A stretch of DNA of 64,000 nt from Gordius sp. MW1 (Eukaryota > Nematomorpha > Gordioida > Gordea > Gordiidae), in assembly GCA_964036665.1 (NCBI GenBank), contig OZ038531.1, forward strand, positions 20,934,324-20,998,323, read 5' to 3'. The notes below the pieces were generated by a model that searched no databases, was not told the origin of the DNA, and saw nothing but the letters and a program-made list of their open reading frames with translations. Both the position numbers and the translations under genes were made by a program. Within the stretch, counting starts at the first letter, position 1. Each line of letters opens with the position of its first letter. Below, piece after piece: positions 22,385-34,100 of the stretch.

Positions 22385-23473
22385 TCTTATATATAAAAAG
22401 GAAACTATGTATGTTTGTTTGTATGTTTGTGTGTATGTTTGTGTTTATGTTTGTGTGTATGCCGCCACCAATTTAGGAAAACTACCAGACCGATTTGGCT
22501 CAAAATTTCACACTTTATTTCTGACACTCCGGAGCATGTTTTAAGATTTGTTCGAGCCAAATCGGTCCAGTAGTTTTCGAGATATTTTGTTTTATACGTT
22601 TTGACGTTTAATAAAATGATAAAATGTCAATCAAACGCTATTCACTGCGCGCTAAGGGTAACTTACACCAACCCTCCTGCCCTGCCCCCTCCTTTTTTTA
22701 GGCGGCAACAGTTTGCAAATAAAATACATGATGACATGCTAAATGCACTCCTTTTTTATAAACATGTGTGTAAAAAAATATTAAAAATGTTTTAAAAAGA
22801 TTTCTAACATCAGTTTATTATATGTTCAAACTTCATTTTCAATCTACGAATCATCGGATATACTTTTAACAAAGTGCCAATAAATCTTGATATATCTCAG
22901 TTCTTCGGACATTATTAAGTTCAGAATTAAAAGTTTTATTCAGAAACAAATATTATAATTATGATATTGTTTCTTAATTAAAAATTAAAAAAAAATTGCG
23001 TGAAGGGCCAGGGGGCCAAAGATTTTTACCTTAAGGGGGGGGGGGGGGGGTTTGGGCCAGACTATGATTTCAAAAAATACCATTTTATAGTTCTCTAGCG
23101 ATAGCTTTAAAAAAATGTATCCAAAATTCAATGATTAATTTTTGATTATAGGTAATTTTGACTTTAAATTTGCTTGGGGAGGGGGCAGAGGTGCAGAACA
23201 AAGGTGCAGAACAAAGGTGCAGAATTTTGCACAATACCACACCTTATCTTAAAAATATCAATTATTGGCTATTTTTCGTTAAATAAACTATATGCGTATC
23301 CGTTTCCTAAAATACCTTTTCGTTTTAAAAATATCGGACATTTCCCGGCCAGTTTCATTTATAGCATCATATACAATAATGACGTCATACATACAAGGCT
23401 GAAGTTTTCTCGAATTTTATTATTTTAAAAAAAATTGTATTTTTAGCAAAACAACGTTTGCCGGGTCAGCTAG
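22385..23473 (+). mobile_element. Non-autonomous Helitron (H2), with empty site in the other duplicate
   Basis: It starts TCTTATATATAAAAAGG and ends with the hairpin AAAC-AAC-GTTT followed by GCCGGGTCAGCTAG, inserted between A and T. The left duplicate reads TATTATATAATAAAGCTATAC at 3311-3331, which is the exact empty site. It contains (TGTATGTTTG)n near its 5' end and a G-run at 23036-23050. No helicase is encoded. Its 3' hairpin and H1's differ by a compensating C/G to A/T type change, so the stem is conserved. Confidence 0.85.
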
Positions 23474-24090
23474 TAATGCTATACAACTAAGTAATAAATA
23501 TATAATTGAATATTCATATTCCCTAAGGGCACTAATACTATGTTGACTATTAAATAAGATTATATTAGAAATTTAAAAATTGCGCGAAGCGGATAATTAG
23601 GTGCTTAAGTAATTCAATATCAAAAGTTTCAAAATCATAGTAATTTGCTTTAATATCCTAAATGTAAATCTCATAAAATAAAAATTCTTAATCAGCTAAT
23701 TTAAGTCTCAATAGGTAAAAATTAAAATTGAACCCTAGTCGCTGATAAATTCTCGTCTCGTCTCGAGGTAAAAATTCCGCATTTGCTTCACTGGTCTTTT
23801 CGCTCAAAGGATCTACAACCAATCAAAATGTAGTTCAAATTTGCAAAGCATGCTTATAACTTACTAGTTTTATATTTATTAAAGTTATAAACGCTTTATA
23901 AGGGTACAAAAACTATATTAAGCACATAATATATGAAGATTTAATTTTTTATTGCTGCATATATATTTTCTTTCATATTAAGCGTATAATATATGAAGTT
24001 TAAATTTTTAATTGCTGCATATATATTTTCTTTCATAGCTTAGATTAAATGCTTTATAATAAGTTAATATGCATTTATAATATTTAATAT
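23474..24090. other. Duplicated AT-rich DNA, no gene seen
   Basis: Counterpart of 3321-3890, including the TCTCGTCTCGAGG motif and the GCATATATATTTTCTTT repeats. No exon was found. Confidence 0.5.
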
Positions 24091-24224
24091 TAATTGCTAT
24101 GCAATTTATGGGCTCGTTTTTTGTTGTCCGTCCGTCCGTCCGTTGTCCACCAAGTTAGTGTCCCCGGCTCTCAACTTTCTGACTCGCAGGCTCGATTTCA
24201 AGCCCAGGAGAGGACAAATTTTTT

Positions 24225-25130
24225 TTTTAAATTAAATTTATTTTGTTCTTGTTGATACCATTGATAAAATGACTTTTTGACCGTCCGCTGGCTCCTGACC
24301 AATGAAAAAAATGACCATTGGTAATAAATCGATTTTTTTTTTCCGTTTTTGAATTGGTATATTAGGTTAACATTGATAATTACCCTATGCCCTCCCCTAC
24401 AAGGGCCTATGCCTCTACTGATATGGGTCCCTGTGCCCTCCCCTACAAAAGCCTATGCCTCTACTGATGTGGGTTCAAATCCCGGCGCGGGCAACCTCTT
24501 AATTGCTGGTTCGAGTCCGGAGAGGGCAAAAATTTTTTTTTTAACTAAATTAATATTTTGTTCTTGTTAATACCATTGATAATGTGACTTTGTGGCTGTC
24601 CGCTGGCTACTGATCAATGAAAAAAATGACCATTGGCCAAATAAATCGAATTTTTTTTTCGTTTTTGAATAGTTATATTAGGTTAACATTGATAATTACC
24701 CTGTGCCCTCCACTAGAAGGGCCTATGCCTCTACTGATATGGGTCCCTGTGCCCCTACAAAAGTATGCATCCACTAATTTGGGTTCGAATCCCGGAGAGG
24801 GCAAAATTTTTTATTTTTTTTTTAAATTAAATTAATATATTGTTCTTGTTAATACCCTTGATAATACGACTTTTTAACCGTGTCCTGGCTACTGACCAAT
24901 GAAAAAAAATACCATTGGCCAAAGTATGAATCAAAATTTTTTTTTCGTTTTTTTTTGACTCGTATGTATTTATAAACCGTCTCTGACCAATGGAAAAATC
25001 GACTATTGGCCAAAGTGTGATTGAAATTTTTTTTTCGTTTTTTTTGACTCGGATGTATTTATAGACCGTCTCTTGGTATTGACCAATAAAAAAAATTACC
25101 ATTGGCCAAAGTGAGATTTTATTAATTTAA
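24225..25130 (+). repeat. Tandem core array of the HINE-like element with tRNA B-box-like sites
   Basis: Units of about 315 and 280 bp start at TGTTCTTGTTRATACC (24244, 24559, 24840) and are followed by shorter units of about 125 bp carrying GACCAATG-AAAAA / CCATTGGCCAA. Two exact matches to the RNA polymerase III B-box GGTTCGANTCC occur (24508-24518 and 24782-24792), each followed by CCGGAGAGGGCA. A weaker one (GGTTCAAATCC) lies at 24474-24485. No A-box or cloverleaf was found, so these are not called tRNA genes. Confidence 0.7.
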
Positions 25131-25623
25131 TAAGTTTTTGTTTAATCGAACTTTAACAAAAAAATTACCCCCCCCCCCCCCCCCCTTAATTTGATATTTA
25201 TTTTTAGGTAATTTTTCCTGCTGACTCAACAAGAAAAAGGGTGAGTTTTGGGGCAAAAGTTAGGTAAATTCGCTCCTGGTTCGGGTTTAAATTTTGTATT
25301 TGCAACCCTTCGGAAACAAGATGTTTGAAAGCATGGTATAATAAGTTAATGGTTGAGAGATTTAATCTTATGAAAACAGTTATTTTTATTAGTTTACTTC
25401 AAATCGTGTCTTCTTAAAATCGATAATTCTAATTAAAAGAAGCCCCCCCCCTCCCTATTTTATATGCCAAGGTAAACTACATTTTATTACCCTACCTCTA
25501 TCTTACCCTCTTATCCGCCCACGGCTGACTTGGCATTATTGATATTCCCTCCACTATCTTGAATTGTGATCTAAACATCAACAATTTAGATGTAATACAT
25601 ACACTTTACTTTATATATATAGA
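25131..25623 (-). mobile_element. Homopolymer-rich DNA ending in a Helitron 5' terminus
   Basis: A C-run of about 18 occurs at 25168-25185 and another near 25443. The last part (25598-25623) reads inverse to TCTATATATATAAAGTAAAG, the 5' end of Helitron H1, so a minus-strand Helitron 5' fragment ends at 25623. Its 3' end was not found. Confidence 0.5.
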
Positions 25624-26567
25624 TTAACTATTTTTCCCTCCCCCCTCATATACGCCACCGGGTTAGCAACTGCTTTTAGCTATGCAATGTATATTGTTAT
25701 TATTGTATCACCGCACATGCTGCAAGCGAGATAAAACTTCCCACCCCACATGTCTATGCCTGCATGTCATACTCTATGAACAGATATTTTTTATCCCCTT
25801 ATCCAACAACTAAATTTACCTAATCCCCTTATCAACAACGCTACAAAAAAAGTAAATATTAATAAAATTAATAATTTTTTATTTTACATTTTAACAATTT
25901 TCGCATTGATACCCATGCTTATATGACTATTTTTAAGTAAAGGTACAGTTTTCGCATTGATACCCATTTTAAGTAAAGGCTAAAATTTCAAAAATTTTCA
26001 TTTTGCCCCTCCCTAAATCCTTATTGTGCCGCCTAATTCCAATGCTGGCTATGCCCATGTTAACTAGGATAATCCGTATTTTCTGAACCTATTAATTCAA
26101 TAAACCTTCGACCTAACATTTGGTTTTTTAACACTCCGTTGGTTAGGTGGGGTCACGAGGACCCCAAGCGGTTTATAAATGTTGTACAAAATAAGTTAGT
26201 GATTATTACAATTTCATTTTTACAGTAGCTTAATGAAATTTATCCTAGAATATCTCTGCAAAGTTTAGCTTGTTATTATAAACTAGTTTTTAAGATACAG
26301 CGTGTTTTAGATGGCACCTTCCACAAAAAAGTTCTCATTTACGTAAATTTTCCTGTGCATTTTGATATCTAAACATGTCTAACATTAATAAGTGCTATAT
26401 ATTTTATTTTTTGTCTGAAGATGATATATAAATATAAAAAGAAAAAGTTTTTAGTCAAACCTTTTGTCTGTTTATATTTAATCGACCAAAACCAATGGTC
26501 GACCAAATAAAACCCAGTTGTTCTTACAGCATTACTTATTTCATAAACTATAATACCAAAATGCACG
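25624..26567. repeat. Mosaic of short DNA-transposon ends
   Basis: At 26050 GCTGGCTATGCCCATG is an end like that of 19461-19626. At 26127-26165 TTAACACTCCGTTGG... with GGGGTC-CGAGGACCCC looks like a piggyBac-type end. 26440-26525 is half of the GCTGGGTT MITE (18281-18451). No gene was seen. Confidence 0.45.
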
Positions 26568-26835
26568 AGTGCTATGCAATTTATAAGCTCGTTTTTTGTT
26601 GTCCGTCCGTCCGTTGTCCGTCCGTCCAACGTTCTTAATTGCTGGTTAAATACCCGGAGAGGGCCAATTTTTTTATTTTTTTAAACTTAAATTAATATAT
26701 TGTTCTTGTTAATACCATTTAACTTTTTAATAATTTGTGTAAATTAATAATTAACTAATAATTTTGCATTTTATACACCCCTATAGGCATTCTCGCCCCT
26801 TCCCACCTTTCTCACCCATAAATTGCATAGCAAAC
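26568..26835 (+). mobile_element. Short HINE-like copy with complete subterminal repeats
   Basis: GCTATGCAATTTATAAGCTCG at the left and its inverse CCCATAAATTGCATAGC at the right enclose (GTCC)n, one core remnant and a block ending CTATAGGCATTCTCGCCCC. It is the simplest form of the element whose larger relative frames the nest at 42160-57268. Confidence 0.7.
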
Positions 26836-27042
26836 ATGCTACGTTTATACGGAGTATAGATGAGTCGTCCCCCCTTCCCTTCCCCCTTCCCCCCTCCCCC
26901 TCCCCCTTCCCACAAGGGCCGAAGGCCCGTAGATATAATTATATAATAATATTAAAATTTTAATTTTTGTGCAGTATATAAATAGTGCAATAGACGAGTG
27001 GAGTGTAATTCAAAAATTATCGTCTCGATCTCGACTCAATTT

Positions 27043-27508
27043 TTGTTGTATCCGTAGATTTTTTCCCAACCCCCCATCAAAAGTTAAAAGTTCATTGATT
27101 ACAAGATTCTATGATCTTACGCGCCGCGCCGTACAACATCTGTATTTCCACCACTATTCTTTTACATTTAATTTCTAGTAAGCGTATGTTATTCCCCCCC
27201 CCCCGACGCACTTATACTTATTTATTTATCCCCATATATGATTGTTTATCAACATGAATACGCATCAGAGATTTTAATAACGCGTTTCGATTCGTTCATA
27301 ATTATTATTTTTTCCGTCTTAAGATATACAATAAAAATGTAGCTCCTGATTCTCCCTTCTAACCACTCCCGGGAGGACAACCTGTAAAGCTATAGATTCA
27401 TCTTAATTTAAATGCCTTATGATCGCCCCAATATCTCCCAATATCTTCCTTCAATTATTAAAATAGATTCCTTCAAATTCTTAATTCATATCCTTTAGGG
27501 ATGTGATA
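27043..27508. other. Private insertion in the right duplicate, origin unknown
   Basis: The left duplicate runs uninterrupted at about 4005, so this 460-bp block is extra. It contains C-runs (27195-27204) and TATTTATTTATC. No ends or coding frame were recognised. Confidence 0.45.
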
Positions 27509-27999
27509 CTTTCTTTCTCGGTTTTTCCGCATCACTAATAAGAGTTAAATACAAAAAGAGCACTTTAAAAATTGTGCAAAAATTATAGTGATCAATATTA
27601 AGCTGTCCTTATACTTAAATACGTTTGAAACTTTTGAAATTGAGCTATGAACTCGTCTTTGGTTTGAACTGTTTTATTTACACAAGGTTTGAAGCATAAA
27701 TCTTAACAAAACAATTTGTAAACGCCAACCGTTTGCCAACAATCTCTTTAAATTTACCATTAAAGTTTACTATGTATGGTATATTTTACCATTTTAAGAG
27801 TTCACTTCGATACTTTTAGAGTTAGGTAGAGTAATTGTTTGTTACGTTAATAATTTTATATTTATATTTTTGGAGCCTCATTTCAAAAATATTGACATTT
27901 TTCATATTTTTATTTATAATTGCATTACTTATCAATTTATAAATTTTTTTTGGCGAGGTATATTGAAAATTTTGATGCTAGTATAATTTGCGAATCTTT

Positions 28000-28256
28000 A
28001 TAGTCACATACTAACTGAGATAGGTATATATAAGGCTAAATTAGATTGAATTCACTTTATGGTGGTTTAGGATAAACCTATCAATTTAATAAACTAGTAG
28101 AAAAAAAGTTATTAACGAAAAAGGTAAATTAAAAAGGAGCTTTAAGCCCTAAAAAAACTACTGTTTTTTTTAATTTTTTTCTGGAAAATTTTTGTAACAT
28201 ACTTGTTTGCCTTAGATGCTCTTTTTAAGAGTAATTTTTTTATATAAGTTTGATTT
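28000..28256. repeat. 255-bp dispersed repeat, copy 1
   Basis: From TATAGTCACATACTAACTGAG to TATATAAGTTTGATT, it is almost identical to 35955-36209, differing by only a few bases. Such identity between copies 8 kb apart suggests recent copying or gene conversion. No TG...CA ends or coding content were seen, so the class is unknown. Confidence 0.75.
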
Positions 28257-28670
28257 TGGCAAAATATAATTTTATCTCGAGCATGCATATAAAATAATCA
28301 TATAAATTTTGAAAACACATTCTCACGGATTTTTGGCCTCGATATACCTTCAAAAGTGATGGGTATAGCTAACCTCGCGGAATAACGATCCAATTTTTAA
28401 AAACTGTTAACATAATGTCTCTATTTTATGATTTCCTGAAATAATTAATTTCTCCAGCGCCTAAGAGAAGGTTTAAGTTGTGCTCAAGACCATACATAAA
28501 ATATCATAACCTATAAATATTATTTTCATTTAGATTTTTATATTAATTTCAAGTGAAGATGATAAAATATGACGAGTGAACATGATAAAACACAGAGGAT
28601 GGAACTTTAGTAATAAGAGGATGGAACTTTAGTAATAAGGAATTAGTTAAGAGAAATTGTTACATTAATA

Positions 28671-30010
28671 ACACTGGTCAACCAATAATGGACCTGTAAA
28701 ATCAACCTGCGAACTATTTGCATATTCTGGAAGAGTTTTTTTACCGTGAACACAAATATGTTTTTTGTCCCTATACGTCAGGTTTTTTAAATATTCGCTG
28801 TCAAAGTTGCCAAAATCGCGATTTTCGCGTTTTTCAAACGTCAAACTTGCAAATTTATCAGTAAATATTTATTTTATAGATTTAATTCGTAGAAAAATTG
28901 AGAGGAATATTTAAAAAAAAATTTATCCTAGCACTTTTACTTTTTAAATTATATACAAATTATCCCTATCTTTTTACATTGACAAATTACCCCAGACTTG
29001 AGGTCGCCCTCCCTTCCCTTTAACTCTAGGAATTAAGTGCGTGTTGTTATTTATCTACTCTACTACTACTACCACTATATTACTACCACTGCTTTTCGGA
29101 AAAAAATTTAAAAACTTTGCCCCCCCCCCCTTATTTGTCTGGTGATTGCCCCCTCCCTCCCCCCTTCCGGGGGTTTTATTCCCCTCTTCCTCACCCAGAA
29201 TCAACCCCCACCCCTCAACCCTATCACTCACACAGAAGGAATTTGCCCCCCCCCCCTTCTTACCCTCTCCCCCCTCCCGGTGAGTGAGGGTAAGGGGGGG
29301 GGAGCCCCGCCAAGGGAAGAGGTAAGATAAGGGGGGGGGGACCCTCGTGAGTGAGGGTAATGAGAGAACCCCTCCAGGGGGGAGGGGGTAAAATAAGGGG
29401 GGGACCCCCTCCGGGAAGATGAAGAGGATAAGAAAAGAGGTGGAGGGTGACCCACCTTTGGGGGAGGGAGATCGGGGATGAAGGAGCGATCGCCCCAACC
29501 CCCCGCCTTCGGGTGAGGAAGGGAGTAAAAAATGGGGGGGGGGCAAATCACCAGGACAAAAAAAAGGGGGGAGGCAAAGATTTTAATTTTTTTATGAAAA
29601 GCAGTGGTAGTAATGTAGTGGTAGTAGTAGAGTAGATAAACAACAACACGCACTCAATTCCTAGTGTTAAAGAGAAGGGAGGGCGACCTCAAGTCTGGGG
29701 TAATTTGTCAATGTTAAAAGATTCGGATAATTGATTTCGTCTATAATTTAAAAAGTTATAGTGCTAGGATAAAAATATTTTAAATACATTCCTCTCATCT
29801 TTATATACGAATTGAAACTATTAAATAAAATATTTACCGATTAATTTGCAAGTTATTGACGTTTGAAAAACGCCAAAATCGCCTTACTGACAACTTTGAT
29901 AGCGAATATTTAAAAAACTTTACTAAAAAGACATATTTGTGTTCACCTTAAAAAAACTATACCAGGATCTGCAAACAGTTTGCCAGTTGACTTTTCTTGT
30001 TGACCGTGTA
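28671..30010. mobile_element. Long inverted-repeat (foldback) DNA element, complete
   Basis: ACACTGGTCAACC at the left faces TGACCGTGTA at the right (inverse TACACGGTCA). Arms of about 550 bp match inverted along their length, including GTGAACACAAATATG, AAATATTCGCT-TCAAAGTTG, CAGACTTGAGGTCGCCC, and CTACTACTACCACTA facing TAGTGGTAGTAGTAG. The centre (about 29115-29575) is G/C-run rich. Its long open frames on both strands are low-complexity P/G/L translations, not genes. No transposase is present. Confidence 0.8.
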
Positions 30011-30506
30011 ATTTGAAGTTTCACTCTAAATATGACATTCTATAGTAAATTCAGCCAAAAACTCGGAAATTTATCGTTTTCTCATGTCTTTTTTTCTTGA
30101 GACTGGGCTCATTTAGTTTTAAATACTAGAACCCTTTCCCACCCACTTGCTTTACAGTCGGACGGGACCCTTAAAAAAACCAACAATTTTAGATCAGCTT
30201 TAAATATTGCGTCAAATGATATGTTTTAAACCATTTTTGAATATAGCCACAAGCAACTCAATGGTAATTTAATAAGAAAGCTTATACACATGACTTGATT
30301 AAAAATTAATATAATTTAATCTACTTATGCTCAGGGATTAAGGTTTTATTTAAAATTTGGTAAAATAAAAGGAAAATTTTCTGAACGGTGTGAAAAGAGA
30401 AAGATATGCTTGCTAATTTATATGCAAAAATTGCTCTAAATTCATTTGTCCAAGTGACCATGGAACGATTTTGAAAATTGCACCAATAAAATTAATCGCT
30501 CTTTTT
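30011..30506. other. AT-rich, nothing recognised
   Basis: Spacer before the SWIM transposon. It ends in the target duplication CTCTTTTT (30499-30506). Confidence 0.5.
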
Positions 30507-31138
30507 CAGAGCTGTTAAGTAACTAGTTACATGTAACTAGTTCACTAGTTTCTTTTCTTCAGTAAAGTAACTGTCAGTAAAGTAACTGTAACCAGTTACT
30601 TTTACTTCAGGGTAACTGTAACTTTGTTAGTTACATTATTTCAGCAACTATGTAACTAAACAGTTACTTTTTATAAATAAAATTTTTTAATTACACGTCT
30701 AGTTTGTGTACTTCACTTTAATTTAAATTTCCTTCGCGGATCAAATTTGAATTTCGAATAGATAATCTATTTTATCAGTAAATTACCAATATTATATAAA
30801 ATATTATTTTAGTACAAATTTGTATTCCAAAATTTTAAAGAAGTGACACAACATGTAAAAAATGTAATAAACATTTAATGAATTTTAATTGGCAATCTCT
30901 TATCAATTGTTCAGTTCTTTATATATGTACAAAACAAATTTTTATTAACTTAAAATATCATATGATTTTGGCCCAACCTCTAAATCTAAATTTCGAAAGC
31001 CATTTGATAAATTACTTTAGTACAATATTAATGAATGTTATTGAAATAATAATATAATTTAATGGATTTTATTTAAATGCTTAAAAAATCAAAAATGCTC
31101 AGTAAATAAACTTAATAATGCTCAGTTATAAATATAAA

Positions 31139-34100
31139 TTTTTTTTTTAAATGTATATATTGTTTATTTGAACGTTAGAACATTAAAAAAACGAAGTGTC
31201 AAAATTCGAAAAATATAGCGGATGTAAAACAAAATAAAAATATTATGATTCAAAAATGTCGCATGTGTCATCTTGTAAAAGTGGCCAACTGTCGGCCAGG
31301 GATTTAAAATTGTACTTAGCTATAAAAATACCAATTTTTTGTTTAAGTAAAAAATTAGTGGAATATTTAGAGGGCGGGCAGCGACGGCTGATTTCTTTAA
31401 AAAGCTTAATGGCGGCCGGACCAAAAGTCCCATAACACGAGGCAACGATAGGGGTAAGATATTAGATGGTAGGAGGGCCTGGTATTTAACCGTTTTGCGG
31501 TGTTCGGCGAGAGTCAGAGCGTTGTAGTTTTGGTTAGAGGGGGCGAAAATGTCTATGCAGGTGAAATCCCATTTAAGGGGAAGACCATTTTGCCAAGGGA
31601 TAAGGGTAGAGCCGTCTGGTCGCATCCTTCCCTCCAACGAAGGGTCTGACGGCTCTAAAACGGAGGGAATGTTGGCTTTTTTAAAAGCGGCTTGGATAAG
31701 GCTATTCACCTTTTCGTGCCTTATGTATTTAAATTTATTGTAAAGGCAGTGTAGGGGATGCCTTGCATAAATGTCTATGCTCTGGGAGCAGTTGCGGCAG
31801 GAATATTCCTTTGAATAGGGAATTCCTAGTCTGAGGGCGATGGCGTATGCTAGCTCTGGGTCCTCCAACATCAATCCAGAAAGTGAGCTAGGATAAGCTT
31901 CAAGCCACTCGTGACCCGATCCGTCAAAAACTAAAGATTTAAGGTTGAAGTGCTGGCGGGCGTCGCAACTCGATAAGAGGTAATCAACGGAGCGCGATAC
32001 GAGGCCAGCATCCCAATCCTTTTGTCTAGAGGTTATGGGGAAGGGGGTCCCTGGGTTGACGTTGGCTGACCAGACGTCTAGGGCTTCTACAAACGACGGA
32101 TCCTCATTTGTTGTGATTAAACGGTCGATCAATCCTTGGGCAGATTTATAAGAAGAGATAAACGCAGCTAACGAAATTGAGATAGCTGGGCGTATGCCCA
32201 AGCCGCCAGCTTTAGTAGGTAAAGAGGCTTGGAGCCACGAGGAAGTGCTGAATTTGATATTAAGAATTGCTTCTAAAGTATTCTTCATGAAGCTATCGTA
32301 GCTTTTTAAAATCTCGGGCAATAAAAAGGCTGAAGAGGACCGGAAGCAGTGTTGAATTTTTGAGATGTTGAAATAATTTTTAATGATATAAAATGCGTGG
32401 TGTTTGGGGAGGGTATTAAGAATATCCATCTTCGATGTAAGAGTTGATAAGTGGCTATGTAAAAATTCTTTTAAGGCGATTTGCCCACCTATTGGAGAGC
32501 CTTGATGAGTAAAACTCATCAATTCAACTTTTAAAAAGGGCTTAAAAATGGGAAATTTGTTGGTATCCGGGCACTGATATATCTCGCATTTAGAGATATT
32601 CAATCTCAAGTTTAGGGAGGTTTCATAATGTTGGATTAAAAGAATGGCCTTGGAAATTTCTTCAGGAGGGCCGCATAAGGTAGCATCGTCCAGGTACCAG
32701 ACGTTAAATGATAATGAGCATTGGTTTGAGAGGGATTCAGTTAAATTTTTGATCCCAAGACAAAACAGAGGTGGACCTAGGGGGTCTCCCTGTTGAATAC
32801 CTTCTGCCAAATCAATTAAAAAGTCCCCAAACTTTAGTTTTGATATACAACCGTAACTTAAACTGATGTTTTGAAAACTTTGGAAACTCATCAATGAAGG
32901 TATTTATTATCGTTTATCGGCGAATATCATTAAAAGCATTGGCAAAGTCCAGTTTAACCATGCAGTGATTGGAGGGAATTTGTTTTAGACTTATCCGCGC
33001 AGCGTGACTGGCAGCCTCACAGCCGCCTTTAACCCCAAATCCTAATTGATGAGGAATTAACTTGTCGCTTAAACTGGATTTGATTGTCTTACAAAGTTTT
33101 GATATTATACGTCAAAAAACACTGCCAATAGCAATGGGTCTCACCGAATTATCAGGTTTTTTGATAGCGATGAGTTTAGCGCCGAACATTATAGGGATTA
33201 TTTCAGTAGGAATATTACCGTTGACAATTAAATTGCATAGGGACGTTATAGAGTTGAGTAAAATTGCAGCGCTCACATTTTGGAGGTTAATCAGGTCTTG
33301 TAAATAAACAGGGCGGAAACCATCAAGGCCTGCTGAGTCTATGGGAAAGGAATTGATGGCTTCCCGAATGTCGGATGAGTCTAGTTTTATGGAAGAGGCT
33401 GAGGTAGGGAGTCGATTTGCCGATGAGGATGGGGGATGTTTAGATTTGAGTTGTTGGTATGAATCAAGGGAGTAAGGAGCAATTGAGTCATTGTCATAAA
33501 ATATTCTTAGAGCACTTTTGGGGTTAAAGTTATCAATTTTTTTAGAAATTAGTTTAGCAGTTTGCTTGGCAGTGGAGGAGTTTGGGGATTGTTTGTGCTG
33601 GGGGGTATTAATTGCTATGCAATTTATGTTTTTAAAAATATTATTAATATTGAAATTTAAAAAGGAGTCTTTAATATGTTTGGACAGATTTTCAGCGTTG
33701 GGTCCTCTTACATATAAGGTGTGAAAGGTAAGCCTGAAAAGTTTATCCCAGTTAGTAAGATTTGAGGGAGAGTTTGTTATGGAAGTTATAAGGTTGAATA
33801 AAAACTGTTGAGAAGCCGGGCGAGCTCCCCTAGGGATTCTTGAAATAGTATTGGGGAAGGTTAAGGCTAAAAAAGAATCACTCCAAGAATAGTCCAAAGA
33901 AGTGGTAATAATGGGGCTGTCTAGGGATTGAGTATCTGAGTTGGACCAGCAAGGGGCATTAAGAGGAGCATCCTCTATTATGGAGGCAAGAGGTGGAATA
34001 AGAGGGCTAGCAGGTGGGAATTTCCCAGAGGAGATACAACGAGCAGAAGGGTGGCCATGTATTATAAAACAGTTATTTTTTTTGAGGTAAGTTTTTTGCA

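Larger units (their letters stand above)
24091..26950 (+). mobile_element. HINE/DINE-1-like (Helentron-derived) composite insertion
   Basis: The 5' end TTAATTGCTATGCAATTTAT, carrying the subterminal repeat GCTATGCAATTTATGGGC, is followed by a (GTCC)n microsatellite (24127-24143) and a tandem core. Near the 3' end the inverse CCCATAAATTGCATAGC lies at 26819-26835, then a pyrimidine tract. A terminal stem-loop GGGCCGAAGGCCC (26925-26937) follows. Subterminal inverted repeats, GTCY microsatellite, tandem core and 3' stem-loop are the known architecture of Helentron-associated elements. A second 5' end at 26568 shows the block contains two such elements or one inside another. The left duplicate (about 3890) lacks the insertion. 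Confidence 0.65.
22249..29150. repeat. Right copy of the duplicated segment
   Basis: It follows the same order as 3183-7850 with three large private insertions (22385-23473, 24091-26950, and an unidentified block at about 27043-27508). A 255-bp repeat at 28000-28256 replaces the other copy's 6000-6290. 23474-24090 matches 3321-3890, 27510-27780 matches 4000-4275, and 28257-28670 matches 6290-6666. Confidence 0.75.

Noticed and set aside
24470-24800. tRNA gene candidates from GGTTCGANTCC boxes
   Set aside because: No A-box, acceptor stem or anticodon arm can be folded around the B-boxes; they belong to a repeated core unit.
29055-29653. Long overlapping frames of 60-163 codons on both strands
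   Set aside because: They are translations of C/G runs in the centre of an inverted-repeat element, proline/glycine/leucine low complexity, open on both strands alike.
31549-31743. 64-codon plus-strand frame, repeated at 44344-44538
   Set aside because: Antisense of the LINE B endonuclease; repeated only because the LINE is.
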